From Ruminococcaceae bacterium UBA1404 (lineage in GTDB: Bacteria; Bacillota; Clostridia; Oscillospirales; Ruminococcaceae), in NCBI GenBank assembly GCA_002305075.1, contig DBQC01000023.1:1-51999 (forward strand): 51,999 nt of DNA, in the 5' to 3' direction. The notes beneath the pieces were generated by a model, which worked only from the letters and a program-made list of their open reading frames with translations, did not search any database and had not been told where the DNA came from. Every line of letters starts with the position of its first letter. Position 1 is the first letter of the stretch. Below are positions 26,432 to 34,694 of the stretch, piece after piece. Made by a program: the position numbers and the translations under genes.

Positions 26432-29092
26432 TTATTGTATAAGCTGCTCAAGCCTTTCCAGAACCTGCTTCATCATGTCATTATATTTTTCCTGCTTCTT
26501 TCTTTCCTCGTCAAGCTTTGCCTGCGGCGCCTTGCTTATGAAATTAGGATTGGACAGCATGCCGTTTACACGCTTAAGCTCGCCCTCCAGCCTTTCCTTT
26601 TCCCTGGTGAGCCGCTCTATTTCCTTGTCGATATCCACCAGCTCGGCAAAGGGAATAAACAGCAGCGCCCCCGGTATTATTGCAGATACCGCATCATCTG
26701 CTATTCCGGATTTATCTGTCTGTACGATGACCTGGTTTGCATGTCCGAGCACAGCAAAGAATATGCTGCTGTCTGTGAATATCCTGCGGATCTTTTCACT
26801 TTCCGATACCACATACACATTGACCTTCTTTGAAGGAGGGACATTCATTTCGGAGCGGATGTTGCGGATTTTGCTTACTGCGTCCTTTATTAGGCCTATG
26901 CTTTCGGCATCCTTAGCAAATACCCATTCTGTCCTGAACTTAGGCCACTCGGATATCATTATTGAAGATGCCCCTTCATCACCCGACATTTCCTTAAGAG
27001 TCATATAAATCTCATCCGATATAAACGGCATGAAGGGATGTAAAAGCTTCAGGGATACAAGCAATACATGCTTCAGGGTCCACAATGCGGCGGACTTGGT
27101 TTCATCCTCATCACTGTAAAGCCTTGGCTTCACCATCTCGATGTACCAGTCGCAGAATTCCTCCCATATGAAATCATAGACCTTCTGCAGGGCAATACCC
27201 AGCTCGAAGCTTTCAAGGTTATCGGTAACCTCCTTTACGAGGTCGTTTGATCTGGATAAGATCCATTTATCGGCACCGGTAAGCTCCGATACATCAATTG
27301 TTTCCGGAATCTCTGCCTTGCCCAGGTTCATCATAATAAACCTTGAAGCATTCCATACCTTGTTGGCAAAGTTTCTGCCGGCTTCCACCTTGTCCCAGTA
27401 AAATCTCATATCATTGCCGGGCGCATTACCTGTTGCAAGGGAAAATCTCAGGGCGTCTGCACCGTATTTATCTATCACTTCCAGAGGGTCAATGCCGTTG
27501 CCGAGGGATTTGCTCATTTTGCGGCCCAAAGCGTCTCTTAGCATGCCGTGGACAAACACCGTATCAAAGGGGGCTTTGTCGGTGCAGGCATAGCCCGACA
27601 CAATCATGCGGGCCACCCAGAAGAAGATGATGTCCGAGCCGGTGCAGAGGGTGTTGGTGGGGTAGAAGTAGTCCATCTCGGGGGTCTCGTCGGGCCAGCC
27701 CAAGGTGGAGAAGGGCCACAGCCCCGAGGAGAACCATGTATCCAGCGTGTCGGGGTCTTGGGTCAGATGGTCGTGTCCGCATTTGGGGCAGCGGACGGGT
27801 GCCTCGGCCGACACCACGGTCTCGCCGCAGTGGTCGCAGTAGTAGGCGGGAATGCGGTGCCCCCACCAGAGCTGGCGGGAGATACACCAGTCCCGAATAT
27901 TCTCCATCCAGTGGAAGTAGATGGCGTCAAAGCGCTCGGGCACAAACTTGATGTCCCCCTCACGCACGGCTTTGATGGCCGGAGCAGCCAGCGGCTCCAT
28001 GCGCACAAACCACTGGGTAGACAGCATGGGCTCGATAACGGTGCCGCAGCGCTGGCAGCCCCCCACATTGTGGGTGTGGGGCTCGATCTTTATCAAATAG
28101 CCCTCGGCCTCGAGGTCGGCCACAATCTGCTTGCGGGCCTCGTAGCGATCCAGTCCGGCGTATTTGCCCCCCGCCTCATTGATGGTGCCATCGGGGTTTA
28201 GGATGTTTATCTGCTCGAGGTTATGGCGCAGGCCCACCTCGTAGTCGCCGGGGTCGTGGGCGGGGGTCATCTTGACGGCGCCGGTGCCAAAGTCCTTGTC
28301 CACATAGTTGTCGGCCACAATGGGCAGTTCCCGGCCCACCAGCGGCAAAATGGCCGTTTTGCCCACCAGATGGGCATAGCGCTTGTCCTCGGGATGCACG
28401 GCAATGCCGCTGTCGCCCAACATAGTCTCGGGGCGGGTGGTGGCAATTTCGAGATAGCCCTCCTCATCCTTGAGGGGATAGCGCACTTTGTAGAAGTGGC
28501 CGGCGTGCTCCTCAAACTCCACCTCAATGTCCGAAATAGAGGTGTTGCAGTGGGGGCACCAGTTGACCAGCCGTTCGCCTCGGTAGATAAGGCCCTTTTC
28601 GTAAAGATCCACAAAAAAGCGCACCACGGCTCGGCTGCAACCCTCGTCGAGGGTAAAGCGGGCGCGGCTCCAGTCGGCCGAGGCCCCCATCTTATACTGC
28701 TGCTCCACTATGCGGGTGCCATAGGTGTCCCGCCAGGCCCAGGCACGCTCTAAAAAGGCCTCCCGGCCGATGTCCTCCTTGGTCAGACCCTCCTCCCGCA
28801 TGGCCTCGACAATTTTGGCCTCGGTGGCGATGGAGGCGTGGTCGGTACCGGGCAGGTAGAGGGCCTCGTAGCCCTGCATACGCCGGTAGCGAATGAGCGC
28901 GTCCTGCTGGGTGATGTCCAGCGCATGGCCCATGTGCAGCTGTCCGGTGATGTTGGGCGGCGGCATCACAATGGTATAGGGCTTTTTATCGGGATTGGGA
29001 CGGGCGCTAAAGTAGTTCCCTTTAAGCCAAAAGTCGTAAATTCTATCTTCCACCCGATTAGGGTCATAAGCTTTATCCAACAGGCTCGGCAT
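26432..29092 (-). CDS. valS: Valyl-tRNA synthetase, composite of two base compositions
   Basis: Charges tRNA-Val. 886 residues, full length and in frame. The class I HIGH motif is in PPPNITGQLHMGHALD at about 44-59, the CP1 editing domain at about 200-340, KMSKS near residue 526, the anticodon-binding domain to about 810, and the usual C-terminal coiled coil (EIERLTREKERLEGELKRV) at the end. The 5' part (29092 to about 27,550) uses G+C-rich codons; the 3' part (about 27,480 to 26432) uses AGA, ATA and other A/T-rich codons like the genes to its left. The change falls at the strongly conserved KMSKS stretch. No T-box leader motif is visible upstream, although T-boxes are common before clostridial valS. 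Confidence 0.95.
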   Translation of the reverse strand: MPSLLDKAYDPNRVEDRIYDFWLKGNYFSARPNPDKKPYTIVMPPPNITGQLHMGHALDITQQDALIRYRRMQGYEALYLPGTDHASIATEAKIVEAMREEGLTKEDIGREAFLERAWAWRDTYGTRIVEQQYKMGASADWSRARFTLDEGCSRAVVRFFVDLYEKGLIYRGERLVNWCPHCNTSISDIEVEFEEHAGHFYKVRYPLKDEEGYLEIATTRPETMLGDSGIAVHPEDKRYAHLVGKTAILPLVGRELPIVADNYVDKDFGTGAVKMTPAHDPGDYEVGLRHNLEQINILNPDGTINEAGGKYAGLDRYEARKQIVADLEAEGYLIKIEPHTHNVGGCQRCGTVIEPMLSTQWFVRMEPLAAPAIKAVREGDIKFVPERFDAIYFHWMENIRDWCISRQLWWGHRIPAYYCDHCGETVVSAEAPVRCPKCGHDHLTQDPDTLDTWFSSGLWPFSTLGWPDETPEMDYFYPTNTLCTGSDIIFFWVARMIVSGYACTDKAPFDTVFVHGMLRDALGRKMSKSLGNGIDPLEVIDKYGADALRFSLATGNAPGNDMRFYWDKVEAGRNFANKVWNASRFIMMNLGKAEIPETIDVSELTGADKWILSRSNDLVKEVTDNLESFELGIALQKVYDFIWEEFCDWYIEMVKPRLYSDEDETKSAALWTLKHVLLVSLKLLHPFMPFISDEIYMTLKEMSGDEGASSIMISEWPKFRTEWVFAKDAESIGLIKDAVSKIRNIRSEMNVPPSKKVNVYVVSESEKIRRIFTDSSIFFAVLGHANQVIVQTDKSGIADDAVSAIIPGALLFIPFAELVDIDKEIERLTREKERLEGELKRVNGMLSNPNFISKAPQAKLDEERKKQEKYNDMMKQVLERLEQLIQ

Positions 29093-29567
29093 GGTGAAAC
29101 CTCCCTTTCTATTAGACTACTATTATATGTCATAAACACGGGCTATTGCAAGAGCGCCGTGAGTGTTCGGCGTGTTAAAAGCGTCTATATGGGTCACACT
29201 ATGGAAAAACAGCTGAAAGGTGTGTCGCCATGTCGGTTTTTAGCACCCCTCCGCCCGACTCCCGGACCCCACCCCACCACCGGCCCATCCCCCTGCGGCT
29301 GCCTCCCCGGCGGCAGGGGCTGCGTTATATCCTTGGAAGTGACTCTTTTAAGTCCGCCCAAAACCAGCGGCAGACCCCATCGAAAAAACCGCCTTCAAAC
29401 CTGTGTTTTTAGGGTTTTTATCTTTGGGATAAATATGGTATACTAATCGCATTATGTGCGCATAGCCTTTTTGTGCCATAATTATCGATAACAAATCCAT
29501 CATGCGGTTTTTGTGGTATAATGCATTAAATTATAGCACGCGCCGCTTGAAACAAGGAGACGATACC
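29093..29567. promoter_or_regulatory. valS / M16 divergent region with two extended -10 promoters
   Basis: 475 bases. Two TG-n-TATAAT-like extended -10 sites point right: TGGTATACT at 29436-29444 and TGGTATAAT at 29514-29522, the second about 45 bases before the M16 start at 29568. A hairpin CCCCTGC...GCAGGGG lies around 29290-29320. No T-box specifier/antiterminator core, tRNA or complete small ORF is recognisable; the 29230-29410 stretch is pyrimidine/C-rich on the plus strand and unexplained. Confidence 0.5.
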
Positions 29568-30851
29568 ATGTCCAGTGCGCCCCTGCGCCAGCCGATCGGC
29601 GAGGCCGTGCATTTTACGGCCATCACCGACCCAAAGTTTAAACACAACCGCCTGTCGGTCCATCTCACCGTGCCTTTAGACCGCAGCACCGTCACCCAAA
29701 ATGCGCTGATACCCCAGCTGATCTACCGGGGCTTTAAGGGCTGCGAAAGCCACACCCAGTTGGCCCGCCGCCTGGGGATGCTCTATGGCGCCATGGTGGA
29801 TGTGCGGGTAAGCAAGCACGGCTGCCTTCAGATTATTACCCTCTCTATTCAGGCTTTAGATGACCGCTTTGCCCTTGAGGGCGAGCCCATTGTGGAAGAA
29901 TGCGCCCGGCTGCTGCGGGATATGCTGCTCTTTCCCACCCTCGGGCCGGACGGCTTTAATCCCGAGATGACGGCCATAGAAAAGCACAACCTTAAAGATG
30001 CCATTTTGGCCGAAATCAACGACAAACGCAGCTATGCCATTGCCCGCTGCCATGCCTTGATGGACGCCGATAGTCCGGCCTCGCTGCGGGCCGCCGGCTA
30101 TGTAGAGGACATCGATGCCATAACCCCCAAGGCGGCGGCCGAGAGCTACCATCGGCTTATCGACAGCGCCCACATCGAGATTATGTTTGTGGGTTCGGGC
30201 AATCCCGAACCGGCCAAAGCCTGCTTTACCGAGGCCCTAAGCGGCCTTAGCCGCCACCCTCACAGCTATGTGCAGCCCGACTATCGCCGCATCGCCCCGA
30301 CCGAGACCCAAGTTGCCGAGGTCTTGGATGTCAGTCAGGCCAAGCTGGTTATGGGATTTCGGGCCGGCACCGCAAGGGAGGAGGACCACGCCCCCATCCG
30401 CATGATGACCGCCCTATGGGGGGGCACACCTTCCTCGCTATTGTTTACCACCGTGCGCGAAAAGCTCAGCCTTTGCTACTACTGCGCCGCCCGGTTTGAC
30501 CGCACCACCGGCATTGTGATGCTTGAAAGCGGCGTGAGCTCGGACAAGGCCGAGCAGGCCAAGGTCGCCATGCTCGACCAGCTTGAGCGCATCAAGGCCG
30601 GTGACTTTAGCGATATGCTGCTTGAAAATACGCTGCGCCTGATGCAAAACTCCCTTAAGGGATTGGAAGACACCTTAGGCGGGCTGGAGGGCTGGTATCT
30701 GGGCCAGATACTCTCAGGTCGAAACCGTACCCCCGCCGAGGACTACGCCGCTCTGGCCGCCGTAACCCGCCAACAGGTGGAACAGGCTGCCCGGGGCGTC
30801 ACGCTCGACACCACCTATCTTCTCAAGGAAAAGGAGGCCGCCGCCCAGTGA
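29568..30851 (+). CDS. M16-family peptidase-like protein, zinc motif absent (YmfF-like)
   Basis: 427 residues from the ATG at 29568, which has AAGGAGA 9 bases upstream; an in-frame upstream start at 29502 lacks a site. The fold is M16: a split-barrel domain beginning HFTAITDPKFKHNRLSVHL and a second domain with ETQVAEVLDVSQAKLVMGFR, but there is no HxxEH metal motif in the N-terminal domain. That matches the inactive partner of the YmfF/YmfH (AlbE/AlbF-like) pairs of Firmicutes. It overlaps the active partner by 4 bases. Probably one subunit of a heterodimeric cytosolic peptidase; the physiological substrate is not known here. Confidence 0.88.
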   Translation: MSSAPLRQPIGEAVHFTAITDPKFKHNRLSVHLTVPLDRSTVTQNALIPQLIYRGFKGCESHTQLARRLGMLYGAMVDVRVSKHGCLQIITLSIQALDDRFALEGEPIVEECARLLRDMLLFPTLGPDGFNPEMTAIEKHNLKDAILAEINDKRSYAIARCHALMDADSPASLRAAGYVEDIDAITPKAAAESYHRLIDSAHIEIMFVGSGNPEPAKACFTEALSGLSRHPHSYVQPDYRRIAPTETQVAEVLDVSQAKLVMGFRAGTAREEDHAPIRMMTALWGGTPSSLLFTTVREKLSLCYYCAARFDRTTGIVMLESGVSSDKAEQAKVAMLDQLERIKAGDFSDMLLENTLRLMQNSLKGLEDTLGGLEGWYLGQILSGRNRTPAEDYAALAAVTRQQVEQAARGVTLDTTYLLKEKEAAAQ

Positions 30852-32137
30852 AACAGCAACTGACCTCTCAGCGGGTGGGCGAGGGCTACACCCGTGTTGA
30901 CCACCCCTCGGGCCTTACCATACTGCTCTATCCCATGGAGGGTTTTGCCAGCGCCTATGCGCTGTTTGCCACCCGCTACGGCTCGGTGGATACCAGCTTT
31001 AAAACCGACCGGGACAGCGACTTTATCACCGTGCCCGACGGCATTGCCCACTTTTTGGAGCACAAGATGTTCGACGCCAAGGACGGCGATGTGTTTGAAC
31101 GCTTTGCCCTCACCGGTGCGTCGGCCAACGCCTATACCTCCTTCGACCGCACGGCCTATCTCTTTAGCTGCACCGACAATTTTGCACAGAGCCTGGAGAT
31201 TTTGCTGGACTTTGTGCAAAACCCCCACTTTACTCCCGAAAAGGTGCTAAAGGAGCAGGGCATCATCGGTCAGGAGATCCAGATGTTCGACGACGACGGC
31301 GACTGGCGAGTGTTCTTCAACCTGCTTGGCGCCCTCTACCACAACCATCCGGTGGCCATAGACATTGCGGGCACCATCGAAAGTATTGGCAAAATCGACG
31401 CCGACCTGCTCTATCAATGCTACAACACTTTTTATAACCTCAACAACATGGTGCTGGTGGTCACCGGCGGCTTTAACCCCGCCGAGGCCATTGCCGTGGC
31501 CGACCGGGTGCTGACCACGGCATCGGACATTGCCATAGAGCGCCGCCAGCCCCCCGAGCCCCCCGAGGTGCGGTTGCCCCGGGTGGAGCAGTCCTTAGAG
31601 GTGGCGGTACCGCTGTTCCAAATCGGATTTAAGGCTCCCCCGGCCGGTTACCCCGCCGAAGTGGGCCAGTCGCTGCGCTGCGAGATGCTGCTCGAAATTC
31701 TTGCGGGCGAGGGCTCGGAGCTCTACCGAACGCTCTACGACAGCGGGCTTATCAACGCCAGCTTTGGCACCGAGGTGCTGGCCGGTGGCAGTTTTATCAG
31801 CCTCATCCTCTCGGGCGAGTCCCGGGACCCCGACGCCGTTTTGGCTGCCGTTAAACAGGCGGTGGCCGACCTTAAATCGGGCGGCATATCGGACGCCGAC
31901 TTCGAGCTGGCCCGCCGCATGCTCTACGGGCGTCATCTGGGGGCCTTTGGCAGCGTGCGTGGACTGGGCTCTCTGCTGCTTCAGGCCCATTTCAGCGAGA
32001 GCGAGGCCTACGCCATGCTCGAGGAGATTGCCGCCATTCAAAAGCAGGAGCTGCTGCCCCTGATTGAGAGCCACCTTAACCCCGAGCATTCAGCTATTTC
32101 CATCGTCTGGCCCAGCGCCAAGGACACACAGCCATGA
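30848..32137 (+). CDS. M16-family zinc peptidase (YmfH-like)
   Basis: 429 residues. The inverted zinc motif HxxEH is present as GIAHFLEHKMF near residue 79, and a downstream Glu needed for zinc lies in GQEIQMFDDDGDW near 145. N-terminal RVDHPSGLTILLYP is typical. It starts within the last codons of the zinc-less paralogue (ATGA-like overlap of 4) and its stop overlaps the lgt start by 4 bases, giving a tightly packed operon. Likely the catalytic half of a heterodimeric peptidase; AlbEF relatives mature a bacteriocin, but no precursor gene is visible nearby and this is probably the housekeeping YmfFH version. Confidence 0.92.
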   Translation: MKQQLTSQRVGEGYTRVDHPSGLTILLYPMEGFASAYALFATRYGSVDTSFKTDRDSDFITVPDGIAHFLEHKMFDAKDGDVFERFALTGASANAYTSFDRTAYLFSCTDNFAQSLEILLDFVQNPHFTPEKVLKEQGIIGQEIQMFDDDGDWRVFFNLLGALYHNHPVAIDIAGTIESIGKIDADLLYQCYNTFYNLNNMVLVVTGGFNPAEAIAVADRVLTTASDIAIERRQPPEPPEVRLPRVEQSLEVAVPLFQIGFKAPPAGYPAEVGQSLRCEMLLEILAGEGSELYRTLYDSGLINASFGTEVLAGGSFISLILSGESRDPDAVLAAVKQAVADLKSGGISDADFELARRMLYGRHLGAFGSVRGLGSLLLQAHFSESEAYAMLEEIAAIQKQELLPLIESHLNPEHSAISIVWPSAKDTQP

Positions 32138-33024
32138 ATACCATTAGTTTTCCCGGCCTTGGGCTTACCTTTACCATAAACCCGGTGGCCTTTCGGCTGT
32201 TTGGTTGGCCCATCCACTGGTATGGCATCATCATCACCGCGGGCTTGATGCTGGCCATTCTCTATATGAGCCGCCGGGCCCCGGAATTTGGTCTTACCTC
32301 CGACCAAGTGGTGGATTTTACCCTCACCTGCACCCTCAGCGGTCTTTTGGGCGCGCGGCTCTACTATGTGGCCTTTCAGTGGAGCTACTTTAGCCAGCAC
32401 CCCTCGGAGATTTTTCAGATATGGGGGGGCGGCATCGCCATTTACGGCGGCATCATCGGCGGAGCCTTAGGCGGATGGTTGATGGCTAAAAAGCTTAAGA
32501 TTTCCTTTGTGCCGGTGACCGATGTGGCGGTGGGGGGGCTTATTTTGGCCCAGTCTATCGGCCGGTGGGGCAACTTTGTCAACGCCGAGGTCTTTGGCGG
32601 CAACACTACGCTGCCCTGGGGTATGACCGGCCCGCAAATTGTGCACTATCTCGCCCTTTATAAGGACAGCCTGGCCGCTCAAGGCATGGTGGTGGACCCC
32701 ATGATGCCGGTGCATCCCACCTTTTTCTACGAGTCGGTCTGGTGCCTTTTAGGTTTTTTTCTTATTGCTTGGTATACCGATAAACGCCGCTTTAGCGGAG
32801 AGCTCACTTTGCTCTATGCAGGCTGGTACGGCGCCGGCCGCTTTGTCATAGAGGGTCTGCGTACCGACAGTCTCATGTGGGGGCCGATTCGGGTATCGCA
32901 GGCGGTGGCGCTGCTCTGTGTGGTGGCCTCGGTGGCCCTTTGGCTTTGGGCTCGGCAGCGCAGCCGGGCCATCCCACTACATCATCTTAAGGAGGAAACA
33001 GAAAAACATGGCGCAGATTATTGA
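32134..33024 (+). CDS. lgt: Prolipoprotein diacylglyceryl transferase
   Basis: Integral membrane enzyme, 296 residues, that adds diacylglycerol to the lipobox cysteine of prolipoproteins. Visible: IHWYGIIITAGLMLAI near the N-terminus (conserved Tyr), RLYYVAFQW, GGGIAIYGGIIGG near 93-105, the Lgt signature region GRWGNFVNAEVFGG near 148-161, and HPTFFYES near 191. Seven or so hydrophobic helices. The start overlaps the peptidase stop; its 3' end overlaps folD by 17 bases. Confidence 0.95.
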   Translation: MNTISFPGLGLTFTINPVAFRLFGWPIHWYGIIITAGLMLAILYMSRRAPEFGLTSDQVVDFTLTCTLSGLLGARLYYVAFQWSYFSQHPSEIFQIWGGGIAIYGGIIGGALGGWLMAKKLKISFVPVTDVAVGGLILAQSIGRWGNFVNAEVFGGNTTLPWGMTGPQIVHYLALYKDSLAAQGMVVDPMMPVHPTFFYESVWCLLGFFLIAWYTDKRRFSGELTLLYAGWYGAGRFVIEGLRTDSLMWGPIRVSQAVALLCVVASVALWLWARQRSRAIPLHHLKEETEKHGADY

Positions 33025-33856
33025 CGGAAAGGCCGTATCAAAGCTCATCAGGCAGGAGCTTAAGCAGGAGGCCGAGCGCATGGCTGCTCAGGGCACCCGC
33101 CCGGGACTTGCGGTGATTATTGTGGGGGAGGACCCCGCCTCTCAGGTCTATGTGCGCAACAAGCAAAAGGGCTGCGAAGAGTGCGGCTTTTACTCCGAAA
33201 TGCACAGTCTGCCCGACAACACCCCCGAGGCCGAGCTTTTAGAGCTGATTGAACAGCTCAACACCAAACCCGAAATTCATGGCATTCTGGTGCAGCTGCC
33301 GCTGCCCAAGCACATCGACGAGGGCCGGGTTATCGAGGCCATTGCCCCCGAGAAGGATGTAGACGCTTTTTCGCCGGTCAATGTGGGCCGTGTGGTGGTG
33401 GGCGACTATATTTTGGCCCCCTGCACCCCCGCCGGCGTGGTGGAGCTTATCGACCGCAGCGGTATGGACATAAAGGGTAGGCACTGCGTTATCATCGGGC
33501 GCAGCAACATTGTGGGCAAGCCTCTGGCGCTGCTTATGCTGCACAGGCACGCCACAGTGACCATCTGCCACAGCCGCACCCAGAATCTGGCCGACATCAC
33601 CCGCCAGGCCGATATTTTGGTGGCAGCGGTGGGCAAGCCCCGCTTTGTAACCGCCGATATGATAAAGCCCGGCGCCACCGTAATTGATGTGGGCGTAAAC
33701 CGCCTGCCCGACGGCACGCTTTGCGGCGATGTGGATTACGACGCCGCCGAAAAGGTGGCCGGTCTGATTACCCCGGTGCCCGGTGGCGTGGGCCCCATGA
33801 CCATTGCCATGCTGATGAAGAACACCTTAGCGGCAGCTCGGGCAGCCCGGAACTAG
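33008..33856 (+). CDS. folD: Bifunctional methylene-THF dehydrogenase / methenyl-THF cyclohydrolase
   Basis: Interconverts 5,10-methylene-, methenyl- and 10-formyl-tetrahydrofolate. 282 residues from the ATG at 33008, which has AAGGAGG 11 bases upstream inside the end of lgt. Catalytic Lys in SQVYVRNKQKGCEECGF near 57, GILVQLPLPKHI near 97, the nucleotide loop GRSNIVGKPLA near 165-175 and the C-terminal PVPGGVGPMTIAMLMKN. Likely cotranscribed with the M16 pair and lgt. Confidence 0.96.
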   Translation: MAQIIDGKAVSKLIRQELKQEAERMAAQGTRPGLAVIIVGEDPASQVYVRNKQKGCEECGFYSEMHSLPDNTPEAELLELIEQLNTKPEIHGILVQLPLPKHIDEGRVIEAIAPEKDVDAFSPVNVGRVVVGDYILAPCTPAGVVELIDRSGMDIKGRHCVIIGRSNIVGKPLALLMLHRHATVTICHSRTQNLADITRQADILVAAVGKPRFVTADMIKPGATVIDVGVNRLPDGTLCGDVDYDAAEKVAGLITPVPGGVGPMTIAMLMKNTLAAARAARN

Positions 33857-34028
33857 CGCCGGCTGTGTAGACCCGGTAATTTTGGGCAAAATAGGCTATA
33901 TGCGGCTTTTGCGGCTTGACTTTGTCCGATAGGCTGTGCTAAAATGACCTTTGCCGCTTGTGTTGGGCTTATTAAGTGCGCTTAGGCGCCGCCCTGTCGC
34001 AGCGAGACTGAAAAAAGCAGGTGTAATT
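33857..34028 (+). promoter_or_regulatory. rplU promoter and leader
   Basis: A strong sigma-A promoter: -35 TTGACT at 33916-33921, an 18-base spacer, -10 TAAAAT at 33940-33945. The leader of about 75 bases to the rplU ATG contains G+C-rich self-complementary stretches (GCGCTTAGGCGCC, CTGTCGCAGCGAGACTG). Firmicutes L21 operons often carry an autoregulatory L21 leader; this may be one, but I cannot confirm the fold. Confidence 0.7.
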
Positions 34029-34337
34029 ATGTACGCAGTGATCGAAACCGGCGGAAAGCAGTACCGGGTTTGCGAGGGCGACATCATCTTTGTCGAGAAG
34101 CTCCCCGTGGATGCCGACGCCGTTGTAGAGTTTGACCGGGTGGTCATGCTCGGCAAGGAGGACGGTGCCGTGGTGGGCAAGCCCACCGTAGAGGGCGCCA
34201 AGGTTACCGGACGGGTGCTTAAAAACGGCAAGGCCAAAAAGATTACCGTCTTTACCTACCGGGCCAAGAAAAACTCCAAACGCAAGCTGGGCCACAGGCA
34301 GCCCTATTCCAAGGTCGAGATCACCTCGATCGGCTAA
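34029..34337 (+). CDS. rplU: 50S ribosomal protein L21
   Basis: Large-subunit protein, 102 residues, start MYAVIETGGKQYRV. The family core EGDIIFVEKLP and the C-terminal KKNSKRKLGHRQPYSKVEI are intact. The start at 34029 is preferred; an open frame reaching back to 33951 runs through the promoter leader. It is followed after 26 bases by rpmA, with no ysxB (prp) gene between, unlike the usual rplU-ysxB-rpmA order of Firmicutes. Confidence 0.96.
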   Translation: MYAVIETGGKQYRVCEGDIIFVEKLPVDADAVVEFDRVVMLGKEDGAVVGKPTVEGAKVTGRVLKNGKAKKITVFTYRAKKNSKRKLGHRQPYSKVEITSIG

Positions 34338-34363
34338 TTCGTCTACAAGGAGAGTGAACATAG

Positions 34364-34621
34364 ATGGCACATAAAAAGGGCGTAGGCTCTTCGAAAAACG
34401 GACGCGACTCTAAGTCCAAGCGCCTCGGCGTCAAGCGGGCGGACGGTCAGTTTGTGCTGGCCGGCAACATTCTGGTGCGCCAGCGGGGCACCCGCATCCA
34501 CCCTGGCAACGGCGTGGGCATCGGCTCGGACGATACCCTGTTTGCCCTTGTGGACGGCACGGTTCGGTTTGAGCGTTGGGGCAGAGACCGCAAGCGGGTC
34601 AGCGTCTACGCGGAAAACTAA
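34364..34621 (+). CDS. rpmA: 50S ribosomal protein L27
   Basis: 85 residues, MAHKKGVGSSKNGRDSKSKR at the N-terminus and RQRGTRIHPGNGVGIGSDD in the core. The N-terminal tail reaches the peptidyl-transferase centre. Most Firmicutes make L27 with a nine-or-so-residue extension that the Prp protease cuts off; here the protein begins directly at the mature-like MAHKKG, consistent with the missing prp gene. Ribosome site AAGGAGAG. A terminator follows. Confidence 0.97.
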   Translation: MAHKKGVGSSKNGRDSKSKRLGVKRADGQFVLAGNILVRQRGTRIHPGNGVGIGSDDTLFALVDGTVRFERWGRDRKRVSVYAEN

Positions 34622-34633
34622 AACGCAGGAATG

Positions 34634-34666
34634 AATCCCGAGTAGACGCTACTCGGGATTTTCTTT
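34634..34666 (+). terminator. Terminator after rpmA
   Basis: Perfect 12-base arms AATCCCGAGTAG (34634-34645) and CTACTCGGGATT (34649-34660), 3-base loop, followed by TTCTTTT. obgE begins 30 bases later, so some read-through or a separate promoter is needed. Confidence 0.9.
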
Positions 34667-34694
34667 TGCAGGTATTTAAGAGGAGGCGAGAGCC

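Noticed and set aside
27470..27560. Mobile element or phage boundary as cause of the composition switch
   Set aside because: No integrase, transposase, inverted repeats or target duplication; the switch is inside an uninterrupted housekeeping gene.
27548..28753. Plus-strand frames of 176-217 codons opposite valS
   Set aside because: Valine/glycine-rich shadows of the G+C-rich half of valS, without start signals.
29093..29450. T-box riboswitch before valS
   Set aside because: Expected in many Clostridia, but no reverse complement of the AGGGTGGNACCGCG core or specifier-like stem is present in the 360 bases upstream of valS.
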